From assembly GCF_025716945.1 (NCBI RefSeq), contig NZ_JAOVZT010000003.1, forward strand, positions 335,898 through 399,897: a stretch of DNA of 64,000 bases. The letters are read 5' to 3'. The DNA comes from Geodermatophilus sp. YIM 151500 (GTDB lineage Bacteria; Actinomycetota; Actinomycetes; Mycobacteriales; Geodermatophilaceae). The position numbers were made by a program, and so were the translations under genes. Every line of letters starts with the position of its first letter. Position 1 is the first letter of the stretch. The notes beneath the pieces were generated by a model. It was not told the origin of the DNA. It saw only the letters and a program-made list of their open reading frames with translations, and searched no databases. Shown piece after piece: positions 24,888-33,452 of this stretch.

Positions 24888-25799
24888 TCAGCCCCGGTAG
24901 TTCACGTGGACGTGGTCCATGTGGTTGGCCGTCGCGCTGCCGCGGTCGCTCATCGGCTTCCAGGCGCCGCCCGGCGAGCTGAGCATCCGCTGCTGCCAGA
25001 TGACGTACTCCACGCCGAGCTCGTCCCAGTGGGCGATGTGGTACTCGGCGATCGCGTCCCCCAGGGCGGGCGCGACCATGTAGTCCAGCGCCAGCCCGGA
25101 CGGGTGGCCGCCGGGGTCGGCCGCGCTCGGGCGGGTGCCCCCGATGGTGATGCCGTCGGCGCCGGGCACGTTGCTGACCACCGCGTCGGCCGCGGCCTGC
25201 GCCGGGGCCTTGACCTTCCCCGCGCTGTTGGAGATGCGCGCGACCGCGGTGGCCGCCACCGAACCGGACGGCGCGGGTGCGGCGGCCTGCCGGGAGGCGG
25301 GCGCCCCGGCCGGGGCGTCGTCCGCGGCCTCCTCGGCGGCCCGGGCGGCGGCCTCCTCGGCCGCCGCCGCAGCCGCGGCCTCCTCGGCCGCGCGCGCCGC
25401 CTCGGCCTCGGCCGTCTGCCGGTCGAGCTCGGCCTGGTCGGCGGCGGCCTGCGCCTGCGCGGCCGCGGTCTGCTCGGCCTCCCGGGTGTCGCGGCTGGCC
25501 GCCAGGTCGTGCAGCGGCTCGACGATCTGCTGCGCGTCGGGCTCGACCGGCGCGGCGGGGGGCGCGCCCTCGCCCGTCAGCCCGAGCTGCCGGGCGACGC
25601 TGACCGACTGCGGCACCCCGGCCTCGGCCTGGGCCGCGGGGTCGCCACCGAGGAGCACGTTCGCGACGACCGCGCCGGCCGTGACCATCCCGAGGTACAG
25701 GCCGGGACGGCGGACGGCGGCGAGCGGACGGCGGCGGGGACGACCCGTCCGGCTGCGGCGGTCGGCGGCGCGACCGGACGAGGTGGTGCGGGGATCCAT
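24888..25799 (-). CDS. Membrane-anchored exported protein with coiled coil and M15-like C-terminal domain
   Basis: This is a 303-residue protein. An Arg-rich cytoplasmic start is followed by one membrane segment (about residues 33-52, GLYLGMVTAGAVVANVLLGG). Then comes a long Ala/Glu/Gln coiled coil (about 95-180) and a C-terminal domain of about 105 residues with GHPSGLALDYM, YVIWQQRML and NHMDHVHVNY. The His-Asp pair and the HxH-type end resemble the metal site of M15-type peptidoglycan peptidases and the ARB_07466-like domain. An outer cell-envelope role in wall turnover is likely, and catalysis is unproven. The ATG at 25799 has only a weak ribosome site. A good promoter lies 170 bases upstream. 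Confidence 0.82.
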   Translation of the reverse strand: MDPRTTSSGRAADRRSRTGRPRRRPLAAVRRPGLYLGMVTAGAVVANVLLGGDPAAQAEAGVPQSVSVARQLGLTGEGAPPAAPVEPDAQQIVEPLHDLAASRDTREAEQTAAAQAQAAADQAELDRQTAEAEAARAAEEAAAAAAAEEAAARAAEEAADDAPAGAPASRQAAAPAPSGSVAATAVARISNSAGKVKAPAQAAADAVVSNVPGADGITIGGTRPSAADPGGHPSGLALDYMVAPALGDAIAEYHIAHWDELGVEYVIWQQRMLSSPGGAWKPMSDRGSATANHMDHVHVNYRG

Positions 25800-25968
25800 G
25801 GGGAGGGAGGGCTCCGAGCAGGACGGGCGCAGCCGGGCAGGGCAGGCTGCGACGGGAGTGCGGGCGACGAGGTCTGCGGCGGTCGGGACGGGCCGTGACC
25901 CGGAGGGTGACGCGGCGGCGTCCGCTCGGCCTCCCGAACGGGGGCCTGGCGACCGACCGGACCGGGCC

Positions 25969-25998
25969 ACCGTACGCGCCGTTATGCAGTCGTGACAA
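25969..25998 (-). promoter_or_regulatory. Promoter of the exported coiled-coil protein gene
   Basis: On the minus strand, TTGTCA (complement of 25993-25998) and TACGGT (complement of 25969-25974) are separated by 18 bases. Transcription should begin near 25962 and leave a GC-rich leader of about 160 bases before the start codon. I see no known riboswitch core in it. Confidence 0.6.
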
Positions 25999-26094
25999 TC
26001 CGGAGGCGGAGTTTCGTCGGTGGCACGCGCCGCGGGGGCACCGCCCCGGGGCCGGGATGGTGCTCCGCCCCGGCCGGCCCGGGATCCCTCGCGC

Positions 26095-26871
26095 TCAGGC
26101 CGGCCGGTCGAGCGCGCGGGCGAACTCCTGCTCGATGTCCCGCGTGGTCAGCGCCAGCGCGGCGACGATCCGCGGGAGGTCCTCCTCGGAGAACCGGACG
26201 CTCGGCATCGACACCGAGACCGCCGCCTCGGCCCGCCTCCCGTCGAGCCGCACCGCCCGGCCGATCGCGGTGAGCCCGTCCTCGGTACGGCCGGCGTTGA
26301 TGGCGAAGCCCCGTTCCCGGACCGTGCGCAGCTCCCTCCGCAGAGCCGCCAGGTCGGGGCGCTGACCGGGGCGGTCGGTCCACTTCTCCTCGGCGTAGAA
26401 GGTCTCGACCTGGGTGTCGGGCAGGTCGGCGAGCATCGTCTTGCCGCCGGACACCAGGTGCGCCGGGAAGACCATCCCCTCGCGGTCGCTGACCCGCAGC
26501 GCCCGGTTGCACTCCACCGACGCGATGAAACGCACGTGGTCGCCCGCGAGGATCTGCAGGTTCACCGTCTCGTCGACCCGCTCGACGAGCGCGTGCAGGT
26601 GGGGCATCGCGACGGTGCGCAGCAGCGCCGTCCGCGACTGGGACGAGGCGCCGAGGGAGAGCACGGGGCCGGCGGCGTACCGCCGGTCGCCGTCCCGGAC
26701 GGCGAAGTCGCGGTAGACCAGCATCGCCAGCAGCCGGTGCGCCGTCGACCGGGCCACGCCGAGCCGGGTGGCCGCCTCGCTGACGCTGAGCGACCCCTCG
26801 ACCTGGAGCGCGGTGGCCAGCTGCAGCGCGTGGTCGACGCTGGAAATCGCGTACGGCGGTGGGTTCTTCAC
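26095..26871 (-). CDS. genR: IclR-family regulator of the 3-hydroxybenzoate/gentisate cluster
   Basis: This 258-residue regulator has a winged helix-turn-helix at residues 10-65 (LSVSEAATRLGVARSTAHRLL) and the IclR effector domain at 75-250 (FIASVECNRALRV, AHLVSGGKTMLA, GRTEDGLTAIGRAV). It is divergent from the transporter-dioxygenase operon. The arrangement mirrors the gen cluster of Corynebacterium glutamicum, where the IclR protein GenR controls 3-hydroxybenzoate and gentisate genes. I infer the same role. The start is a GTG at 26871, with TAAGAT 6 bases upstream on the minus strand and no Shine-Dalgarno, so it is probably leaderless. Confidence 0.88.
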   Translation of the reverse strand: MKNPPPYAISSVDHALQLATALQVEGSLSVSEAATRLGVARSTAHRLLAMLVYRDFAVRDGDRRYAAGPVLSLGASSQSRTALLRTVAMPHLHALVERVDETVNLQILAGDHVRFIASVECNRALRVSDREGMVFPAHLVSGGKTMLADLPDTQVETFYAEEKWTDRPGQRPDLAALRRELRTVRERGFAINAGRTEDGLTAIGRAVRLDGRRAEAAVSVSMPSVRFSEEDLPRIVAALALTTRDIEQEFARALDRPA

Positions 26872-26877
26872 AGCAGA

Positions 26878-26905
26878 ATCTTATGGACCGATCTGCAGAA
26901 CACAA
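26878..26905 (-). promoter_or_regulatory. genR promoter with embedded TCTGCAGA palindrome
   Basis: On the minus strand, TTGTGT (complement of 26900-26905), a 16-base spacer and TAAGAT (complement of 26878-26883) precede the GTG by 6 bases. The 8-base palindrome TCTGCAGA (26892-26899) fills half of the spacer in the 49-base divergent gap. It is a good candidate for GenR binding, which would control both directions. Confidence 0.6.
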
Positions 26906-26920
26906 CCCACGCTGTGACGC

Positions 26921-28240
26921 ATGACGTCCACCGCCCCCCGCGCCCGGCCCGTCGGCACCCGCGGGGCCTGGCTGGTGCCGGCGCTGTGCTGGCTGATCGT
27001 CGTCTTCGACGGCTACGACCTGATCGTCTACGGGACGACGATCCCGCTGCTGCAGGAGGAGCCCGGCTGGGACCTCAGCGCCTCCGCTGCGGGCTTCGTC
27101 GGCAGCCTCGCCTTCGCCGGGATGCTGCTGGGCGCCCTCGGGGCCGGGCACCTGGCCGACCGGCTGGGCCGGCGCCGCACGATCCTCTGGTCGACGCTCT
27201 GGTTCTCGCTGTTCACGGGCCTGTGCGCGTTCGCACCCGGGCCGGAGGTCTTCGGGCTGTTCCGCCTGCTCGCCGGGCTGGGCCTGGGCGGGCTGGTGCC
27301 GTCGGCCAACGCGTTGACCGCGGAGTTCGTCCGCGTCCGCACCCGGTCCGCGGTCGCCACGTTCATGATGTCCGGGGTGCCGATCGGCGGCTCGGCCGCC
27401 GCTCTGCTCGGCCTGTGGCTGCTGCCCGCCTTCGGCTGGCGCGCCATGTACGCCGTGGCCTTCCTGGCCGTGGTCGTGCTGCTGCCGGTGTGCGTGGCGG
27501 TGCTGCCGGAGTCACCGGTGTGGCTGCGCTCCCGGGGCCGCGCGGCGGAGGCCCGGCGGATCGAGGTCGCCTACGGGCTCGACCCGGCCGGGGACGGGCA
27601 CGACGCGGACTCCGCGGCCGGGCTGCGCGCCCTGTTCGCCCCGCGGTGGGCCCTCGCGACCGCGCTGTTCGCGCTGGCCACGGTGTTCACCCTCTTCGCC
27701 TGGTACGGCCTGGGCACCTGGCTGCCCAAGCTGATGGCCTCCGACGCCCGCTTCGACATGGGCGCCCCGCTGTCGTTCCTGCTCGCCCTCAACCTGGGCG
27801 CCGTCCTCGGCTCGTTCGTCACCGCCTGGGCGGGCGTGCGCTACGGCCCCCTGCGCAGCGCGGTCGGAGCGGCCGCCGCCGCCGCGGCCGGCCTGGCCTT
27901 CCTGCTCACCTACCCGTCGAGCACCCTGCCGATCTACGCGGCGCTCGTCCTCGCCGGCGTCGGCACCCACGGCGCGCAGTGCCTGGTCATCGCCGCCGTC
28001 GCGAGCCACTACCCGCCCCGGCTGCGCGGCACCGCCCTGGGCTTCGCGCTCGGCACCGGCCGGATCGGCGCCGTGCTGGCCCCCCAGGTCGGCGGCTGGC
28101 TGCTGGACGCCCGGCTCGGGGTCGGCAGCAACTTCCTCGCCTTCTCGCTGGCCGCCGCGACGGCCGCCGTCCTGCTGTTCGCCACCACGACCACCACCCG
28201 GCCGGTCCCCCGCGACCGGGTCGAGGTCCTCGCCCACTGA
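26921..28240 (+). CDS. genK: MFS aromatic-acid transporter
   Basis: This 439-residue, 12-segment carrier is of the aromatic acid:H+ symporter family. The first membrane segment holds the charged signature FDGYDLIVYG, where the family keeps two essential aspartates. The loop between segments 2 and 3 has GHLADRLGRRRT. It should import 3-hydroxybenzoate and/or gentisate with protons, by analogy to GenK. The gene heads the operon, 34 bases ahead of the dioxygenase gene. The ATG at 26921 has no obvious Shine-Dalgarno, and the upstream 50 bases are shared with the genR promoter. Confidence 0.88.
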   Translation: MTSTAPRARPVGTRGAWLVPALCWLIVVFDGYDLIVYGTTIPLLQEEPGWDLSASAAGFVGSLAFAGMLLGALGAGHLADRLGRRRTILWSTLWFSLFTGLCAFAPGPEVFGLFRLLAGLGLGGLVPSANALTAEFVRVRTRSAVATFMMSGVPIGGSAAALLGLWLLPAFGWRAMYAVAFLAVVVLLPVCVAVLPESPVWLRSRGRAAEARRIEVAYGLDPAGDGHDADSAAGLRALFAPRWALATALFALATVFTLFAWYGLGTWLPKLMASDARFDMGAPLSFLLALNLGAVLGSFVTAWAGVRYGPLRSAVGAAAAAAAGLAFLLTYPSSTLPIYAALVLAGVGTHGAQCLVIAAVASHYPPRLRGTALGFALGTGRIGAVLAPQVGGWLLDARLGVGSNFLAFSLAAATAAVLLFATTTTTRPVPRDRVEVLAH

Positions 28241-28274
28241 CCACCCCGCCCTGCCCCCCGAAAGGAGCACCGCA

Positions 28275-29420
28275 GTGACCCAGCACCTGACCTCACCGAT
28301 CTCGCTGACCACCGTCGACGCCCCCGACCAACCCTCACCGACGCCCGCGCTCGAGGAGCTCTACCGGGGCTTCGAGCGGGAGCTGCTCGTGCCGCTGTGG
28401 ACCGAGATCGGTGACCTCATGCCGGCGCACCCGCGGTCGCGGGCCGTGCCCCACGTGTGGCGCTGGCAGAACCTGCTGGGCCTGGCCGACCGGGCCGGCT
28501 CGCTGGTCCCCGTCGGCCGCGGCGGTGAGCGCCGCGCGATCGCGCTGGCCAACCCGGCGCTGGGCGGCCGGCCGTTCGCCACGCCGACGCTGTGGGCGGC
28601 CATCCAGTACCTGATGCCGGGCGAGGACGCGCCCGAGCACCGGCACACCCAGCACGCCTTCCGCTTCGTCGTCGAGGGCGAGGGCGTGTGGACCGTCGTC
28701 GGGCGGGACCCGGTGCCGATGAACCGCGGCGACTTCCTCCCGCAGGCCGGGTGGAACTGGCACGCCCACCACAACGCCGCGGACCGGCCGATGGCCTGGC
28801 TCGACGGGCTGGACATCCCGTTCCAGTACGGCACCGAGTCGCAGTTCTTCGAGTTCGGCCGCGACTCGATCAGCGACGAGGAGCGGACCACGCCGGAGCG
28901 CTCCCGGTCCCAGCGGCTGTGGGGCCACCCGGGGCTGCGGCCGGTGTCGGCGCCGGGCACGACCTCCGCCACGCCGCTGCTGAACTACCGCTGGGTCGAC
29001 ACCGACGCCGCGCTGGCCGACCAGCTGGAGCTGGAGGACGACGGGTCCGCCGGCACCGTGGAGCCCGGCCACGCCGCCGTCCGCTACACCAACCCGACCA
29101 CCGGCGGCGACGTGCTGCCGACCATCCGCGCCGAGATGCACCGCGTCCGCCGCGGCGTCGAGACCGCGCCGCGCCGCGAGGCCGGCTCCTCGGTGTTCCA
29201 GGTGTTCGACGGGAGCGGCACCGTGACCGTCGGCGACGCCTCCTGGCGGGTGGAGCGCGGCGACCTGTTCGTCGTCCCCTCCTGGGAGCCGCTGTCGGTC
29301 CGCTCCGAGGCCGGCCCGTCCGACTCCGACTCCGGCGCGCTGGACCTCTTCCGGTTCAGCGACACCCCGATCCTCGAGGCGCTGCGCCTCGACCGCACGG
29401 CCGTGGAGGCGACCCGGTGA
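28275..29420 (+). CDS. genD: Gentisate 1,2-dioxygenase
   Basis: This 381-residue bicupin iron enzyme opens the ring of gentisate to maleylpyruvate. The N-terminal cupin holds EHRHTQHAFRFVVEGEG and WHAHHN, the metal-binding histidines. The C-terminal cupin is the degenerate one (VFQVFDGSGTVTVGD, VVPSWEP). The length and the opening ELYRGFERELLVPLW match the family. The start is a GTG at 28275 with AAAGGAG at 28261-28267. Its TGA overlaps the GTG of the next gene. The catalytic step sits between ring hydroxylation (the last gene of the operon) and isomerisation. Confidence 0.93.
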   Translation: MTQHLTSPISLTTVDAPDQPSPTPALEELYRGFERELLVPLWTEIGDLMPAHPRSRAVPHVWRWQNLLGLADRAGSLVPVGRGGERRAIALANPALGGRPFATPTLWAAIQYLMPGEDAPEHRHTQHAFRFVVEGEGVWTVVGRDPVPMNRGDFLPQAGWNWHAHHNAADRPMAWLDGLDIPFQYGTESQFFEFGRDSISDEERTTPERSRSQRLWGHPGLRPVSAPGTTSATPLLNYRWVDTDAALADQLELEDDGSAGTVEPGHAAVRYTNPTTGGDVLPTIRAEMHRVRRGVETAPRREAGSSVFQVFDGSGTVTVGDASWRVERGDLFVVPSWEPLSVRSEAGPSDSDSGALDLFRFSDTPILEALRLDRTAVEATR

Positions 29421-30259
29421 AGCTGGCGACCATCCGCACCCTGGACGGCGGGACGCGCGCCGTCCGCGTCGAGGACGACCTGCTGGTCGACCTCGGCGCC
29501 GACGACCTCGGCGTCCTCCTCGCCGACCCGGCCTGGGCCGAGCGTGCCGCCGCCGCGACCGGCCCGGTGGCGGAGGTCGGGAGCGCGGCGTTCGCGCCCG
29601 TCGTCCCCCGCCCCGGCAAGATCGTCTGCGTCGGCCTCAACTACCGGACCCACATCCTCGAGATGGGCCGGGACCTCCCCGCCCACCCGACGCTGTTCAG
29701 CAAGTACGCCGACACCCTGGTCGGCGCCGCCGACGGCATCGTCAAGCCGCCGGAGACCGACGCGCTCGACTGGGAGTGCGAGCTGGCCGTGGTCATCGGC
29801 GCCCCGGTCCGCCGCGCCCGCGGCGCGGACGCCGAGCGCGCCATCGCCGGCTTCGCCGTGCTCAACGACGTGACCTGCCGCGACTGGCAGTTCCGCACCC
29901 GCGAGTGGCTGCAGGGCAAGAACTGGGAGGCCACCACCCCCCTCGGCCCGTACCTGGTCACCCCCGACGAGCTGCCCGGCGGCGTCCGGCCGGCCCTGGA
30001 GATCAGCACGAAGGTCGACGGCGAGACCGTGCAGGAGGACAGCACCGCCGACCTGCTGTTCGACCCCGTCGCGCTGGTCGAGTACGTCTCCACGATGGGC
30101 ACCCTGCGGCCCGGTGACGTGATCGCCACCGGCACACCCGGTGGCGTCGGCCACGCCCGCAGGCCGCCCCGCTACCTGGAGGTCGGGCAGCACCTGACCA
30201 CCGAGGTCAGCGGCCTGGGCCGGTGCGAGAACCCGGTCGTCGCCGGGCCCGGAGCGTGA
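29417..30259 (+). CDS. genF: Fumarylpyruvate hydrolase (FAH family)
   Basis: This is a 280-residue protein. Residues 70-275 are the fumarylacetoacetate hydrolase fold: KIVCVGLNYRTH, the metal-binding DWECELAVVIG, then QGKNWEATTPLGP and IATGTPGGVGHAR. It should cleave fumarylpyruvate to fumarate and pyruvate, the end of the gentisate route. The GTG start overlaps the stop of the dioxygenase gene (GTGA), and its own stop overlaps the start of the isomerase gene in the same way, so the three are tightly coupled. The N-terminal 65 residues are the short family-typical leader domain. Confidence 0.92.
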   Translation: MKLATIRTLDGGTRAVRVEDDLLVDLGADDLGVLLADPAWAERAAAATGPVAEVGSAAFAPVVPRPGKIVCVGLNYRTHILEMGRDLPAHPTLFSKYADTLVGAADGIVKPPETDALDWECELAVVIGAPVRRARGADAERAIAGFAVLNDVTCRDWQFRTREWLQGKNWEATTPLGPYLVTPDELPGGVRPALEISTKVDGETVQEDSTADLLFDPVALVEYVSTMGTLRPGDVIATGTPGGVGHARRPPRYLEVGQHLTTEVSGLGRCENPVVAGPGA

Positions 30260-30969
30260 CCGCGGTGCACGAGCTCGCCGCCGCCCGGACCTGGGCCGAC
30301 GAGGGCACCGCCCTCTTCCTCGCCGCCCTGGCCCGGACCGGAGACGACGCCCTCGCCGGCCCGACCGCCCTGCCGGGCTGGACCGGCGCGCACCTCGTGG
30401 CCCACGTGGCGGGCAACGCCGAGGCGCTGCTCAACCTGGCGCGCTGGGCCGCCACCGGTCAGGAGACGCCGATGTACTCCTCCCCCGCGCAGCGCGCGGC
30501 CGACATCGAGGCCGGCGCCCGGCGGACTCCGGTCGAGCTGCGCCGGTGGGTGGCGGAGTCGGCCGCCCGGCTCGCCGGCGCCCTGGACGCGCTCACCGGC
30601 GAACAGTGGTGCCGGCCGGTCCGCACCGCGCAGGGCCGGCCGGTGCCGGCGACCGGCATCCCGTGGCTGCGGGCGCGCGAGGTCCTCGTGCACGCGGTCG
30701 ACCTCGACCCGCGGCTGGGCTTCGCCGGCCTGCCCGGGGCCTTCCTGCTCGCCCTGGTCGACGACGTCGTCACCCGGCGCTCGGGCGGCGACCAACCGGC
30801 GCTCGTCCTGACCGCCGACGGCCGGCGCTCCTGGGAGGTCACCGGCCACGGCGACCCCACCGCGGTGCACGGCTCCCTCGCCGGCGTGGCCGCCTATCTC
30901 ACCGGCCGTCCCGGAGGCGACGTGACGTCGCCGTCCGGCGCGGTTCCCGATCTCCCGCCCTGGCTGTAG
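30256..30969 (+). CDS. genM: Mycothiol-dependent maleylpyruvate isomerase
   Basis: This is a 237-residue DinB-fold enzyme. The likely zinc ligands are H50 (HLVAHVAGNAE) and E142/H146 (REVLVHAVDL). Their spacing equals that of H52, E144 and H148 in the characterised Corynebacterium enzyme. It converts maleylpyruvate to fumarylpyruvate using mycothiol, so it also shows that the host makes mycothiol. The GTG at 30256 overlaps the genF stop. The C-terminal part (SWEVTGHGDPTAVHGSL) is the usual SCP2-like small domain. Confidence 0.92.
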   Translation: MTAVHELAAARTWADEGTALFLAALARTGDDALAGPTALPGWTGAHLVAHVAGNAEALLNLARWAATGQETPMYSSPAQRAADIEAGARRTPVELRRWVAESAARLAGALDALTGEQWCRPVRTAQGRPVPATGIPWLRAREVLVHAVDLDPRLGFAGLPGAFLLALVDDVVTRRSGGDQPALVLTADGRRSWEVTGHGDPTAVHGSLAGVAAYLTGRPGGDVTSPSGAVPDLPPWL

Positions 30970-30986
30970 AACCCGGAGGAACTCCC

Positions 30987-32234
30987 GTGAGCACGATCCA
31001 CAGCGACACCGACGTCCTGGTCGTCGGCGGCGGCATCGGCGGGCTGGCCACCGCGCTCGCCCTCACCCGCACGGGCCTGCGGGTGCGCCTGCTCGAGCGC
31101 GCACCCGAGTTCGGCGAGGTCGGCGCCGGCATGCAGATCGCCCCCAACGCCACCCGGATCCTGGACGCCTGGGGGCTGCTGCCCGAGGTCCTCTCCCTGG
31201 GCGTGCAGCCGGGCAACCTGGTCATGCGGGACGGCGTCGACGGCACCGTCCTCACCCGCCTCGACCTCGCCGACGTCCGGCGGCGCTACGGCTCCCCCTA
31301 CGTCGTCATCCACCGCAGCGACCTGCACGGCATCCTGCTGCGGGCCTGCCGCCGCGGCGGCGTGGACCTGGTCAACGGCGTGCAGGTGACCGGGTACGAG
31401 CACCTGCCGCAGGGCGTTGCCGTGCTCCACGCCGGCGGCGCCGAGGTGGCTCCCGTCGTCGTGGCCGCCGACGGCCTGTACTCGGTCGCCCGCCGCCTGA
31501 TCAGCGACGACGAGCCGGTCAGCTCGGCCTACGTGGCCTACCGCGGCGCGATCCCCGCCGCGACGGTCGCGAACATGGACGTGTCGATGTCGGACGTCGT
31601 GGTGCACGTCGGGCCGCACAGCCACTTCGTGCAGTACCCGCTGCGCTCGGGCGAGATGTTCAACCAGGTGGCGGTGTTCCGCTCGCCCCGGGCGCTCGCC
31701 GGCGAGGAGGGCTGGGGCACCCCCGACGAGCTGGACGCGGCCTTCGCCGGGTGCAGCGAGCAGGTCCGGGCCGGCCTGCCGCTGATGTGGCGCGACCGCT
31801 GGTGGCGGATGTACGACCGCGACCCGATCCCCAGCTGGGTGCAGGGCCGCCTCGCGCTGACCGGGGACGCCGCCCACCCGCCGCTGCAGTACCTGGCGCA
31901 GGGGGCGGTCATGGCCCTCGAGGACGCCTGGGTGCTGGCCGAGCACGTCCGGGCGGGACTGGCCGCCGGCCGGCTCGACTGGGACGCAGCCCTCGCGGCG
32001 TACGACGCCGTGCGGCCGGAGCACTGCCGGCGGGTGGTGACGACGGCGCGCTCGTGGGGGGAGCTCTGGCACCTCACGGGCGCGGAGCGGGAGGCGCGCA
32101 ACGCCTTCCTGCGGCAGCGCGACGTGCGGGACTACGGCTTCGTCGACTGGCTCTACGGGCCGACCGCGCTCACCCCCGGTCAGGAGCCGGCGATGTTCAC
32201 CCCGCAACGGCTCGCGCTGCCGGTGGGCGCCTGA
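30987..32234 (+). CDS. genH: 3-Hydroxybenzoate 6-hydroxylase (FAD, NADH-dependent)
   Basis: This is a 415-residue single-component flavin hydroxylase. Motifs are GxGxxG in VVGGGIGGLATAL, the DG motif in VVAADGLYSVARRL and the GD motif in LTGDAAHPPLQYLAQG. It should convert 3-hydroxybenzoate to gentisate, the first step of the encoded pathway. The GTG at 30987 follows GGAGGA at 30975-30980, 17 bases after the isomerase stop. A salicylate-type hydroxylase is the main alternative, but the gentisate operon makes 3-hydroxybenzoate the better choice. It is convergent with the following MFS gene. Confidence 0.88.
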   Translation: MSTIHSDTDVLVVGGGIGGLATALALTRTGLRVRLLERAPEFGEVGAGMQIAPNATRILDAWGLLPEVLSLGVQPGNLVMRDGVDGTVLTRLDLADVRRRYGSPYVVIHRSDLHGILLRACRRGGVDLVNGVQVTGYEHLPQGVAVLHAGGAEVAPVVVAADGLYSVARRLISDDEPVSSAYVAYRGAIPAATVANMDVSMSDVVVHVGPHSHFVQYPLRSGEMFNQVAVFRSPRALAGEEGWGTPDELDAAFAGCSEQVRAGLPLMWRDRWWRMYDRDPIPSWVQGRLALTGDAAHPPLQYLAQGAVMALEDAWVLAEHVRAGLAAGRLDWDAALAAYDAVRPEHCRRVVTTARSWGELWHLTGAEREARNAFLRQRDVRDYGFVDWLYGPTALTPGQEPAMFTPQRLALPVGA

Positions 32235-32254
32235 CCGACGCCGGGCCGCCCACG

Positions 32255-33427
32255 TCAGGGCCGGCCCCGGTCCCCGCCGCCCCGCAGTGCCCACAGCGCG
32301 CACGCCGCCGGGACGAACGCGACACCCAGGAGGAGCAGCAGCCAGGTCGCGTCCCGGCCGGCCCCGAGCAGGGACCCGCCGGCGACCGGGGCCAGCAGCC
32401 CGGCCGCGCCCCAGCCGGTGAACACCCAGCCGTACGCCGTGGGGAAGGCGTCGGGGCCGACCGCGTCGGCCGTGGCCGCCGGGACCAGCGACGACACGGC
32501 GCCGTAGGCCAGCCCCGTGCCGAGGAAGCCGGCCACGACCAGGCCGGGCGCGGCCGGGCCGGCCAGGCAGCCGAGCGACGCGGCACCGGCGCCCAGCGCG
32601 GTGGCCAGCGCCACCGGCCGGCCGGTCCGGTCCGACCACGTCCCGCCGGCCACCCGCCCGGCCAGGTTGCCGGCGGCCAGCGCGGACAGGGCCAGCCCCG
32701 CGGCCGCCGCGTCGAGGCCCCGGCCGGCCGCCAGCGGCACGGCGTACGCGAACACCGCCAGGGCGGGCGCTGTCCCCCCGGCGAAGACCAGCCACAGCAG
32801 GACGACGGGCCGCCGCACCCGGCGGAGGGCCCCCCGGCCCGCGCGGGGGCGGCCCGGGGCCCCGTCCGGGGGCGCGAGCTGCGCCGCCACCAGCAGCAGC
32901 CCGGCCACGACCGCGCCCAGCACCGCGAGGCACACCTGCCACCCCGCCGTCCGCAGCGCCGGTGGCGCGACCGCGCCGAGCGCCACCGGTCCGGCGGCGT
33001 AGGCGGCCACCACGGCGCCGGTCGCGGCGCCCCGGCGGCGGGCGGGCACCCGGGCGGCCAGCGCGGCGGCGACGCCGTAGGCCAGCCCGTTGGCGGTGCC
33101 GAACAGCAGGGCGACCCCGGCCCACAGCGCCAGGGGCCCGCCGCCGGTCGCCGCGAGCAGCAGTCCCCCGCCGCCGAGGACCGCGGCTGCCCGCAGCAGC
33201 GGCCGGGTGCCCCACCGCCGCAGCGCGCGGCCGACCCACAGCAGCACGCCGGCGAAGACGGCGACCGCGGTGGCGAACACCGCACCGGCGACGCGCGGCG
33301 TCGTCCCCACCGCGGCCGCCGCCTCGCGGGCCACCAGGCTCCACGCGAAGAGCGTGCCCACCGCGAGGTTGGCGACGGCGCCGGCCAGGACGGGGCGGCC
33401 CGCGGCGGCAGCGGGCGGCCGCGTCAC
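32255..33427 (-). CDS. MFS transporter, monocarboxylate/OxlT-like
   Basis: This 390-residue, 12-segment carrier is strongly Ala/Gly-rich. Short signatures include AVANLAVGTLFAWSLV in segment 1, GLAYGVAAALAAR, and GRVAGGTWSDRTGRPV in the central loop, a layout near oxalate/formate and monocarboxylate carriers. It is the third gene of the minus-strand unit after the flavin monooxygenase and alcohol dehydrogenase, only 25 bases from the latter. Import of their substrate or export of a product is therefore likely. The start is a GTG at 33427 with a poor ribosome site, consistent with coupling to the upstream gene. Confidence 0.8.
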   Translation of the reverse strand: MTRPPAAAAGRPVLAGAVANLAVGTLFAWSLVAREAAAAVGTTPRVAGAVFATAVAVFAGVLLWVGRALRRWGTRPLLRAAAVLGGGGLLLAATGGGPLALWAGVALLFGTANGLAYGVAAALAARVPARRRGAATGAVVAAYAAGPVALGAVAPPALRTAGWQVCLAVLGAVVAGLLLVAAQLAPPDGAPGRPRAGRGALRRVRRPVVLLWLVFAGGTAPALAVFAYAVPLAAGRGLDAAAAGLALSALAAGNLAGRVAGGTWSDRTGRPVALATALGAGAASLGCLAGPAAPGLVVAGFLGTGLAYGAVSSLVPAATADAVGPDAFPTAYGWVFTGWGAAGLLAPVAGGSLLGAGRDATWLLLLLGVAFVPAACALWALRGGGDRGRP

Positions 33428-33452
33428 GGCGGGGCCGCGGTCACCGGGGGCA

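Noticed and set aside
25800-25965. c-di-AMP (ydaO-type) riboswitch in the leader of the envelope protein gene
   Set aside because: The gene type and leader length fit, but the conserved GGGGAACC and GGGGTGAATC segments of that class are absent.
24888-25970. Longer reading of the exported coiled-coil protein from GTG 25970
   Set aside because: That codon overlaps the -10 box of the promoter at 25969-25974, so it would not be transcribed as a start. The ATG at 25799 begins the normal Arg-rich n-region.
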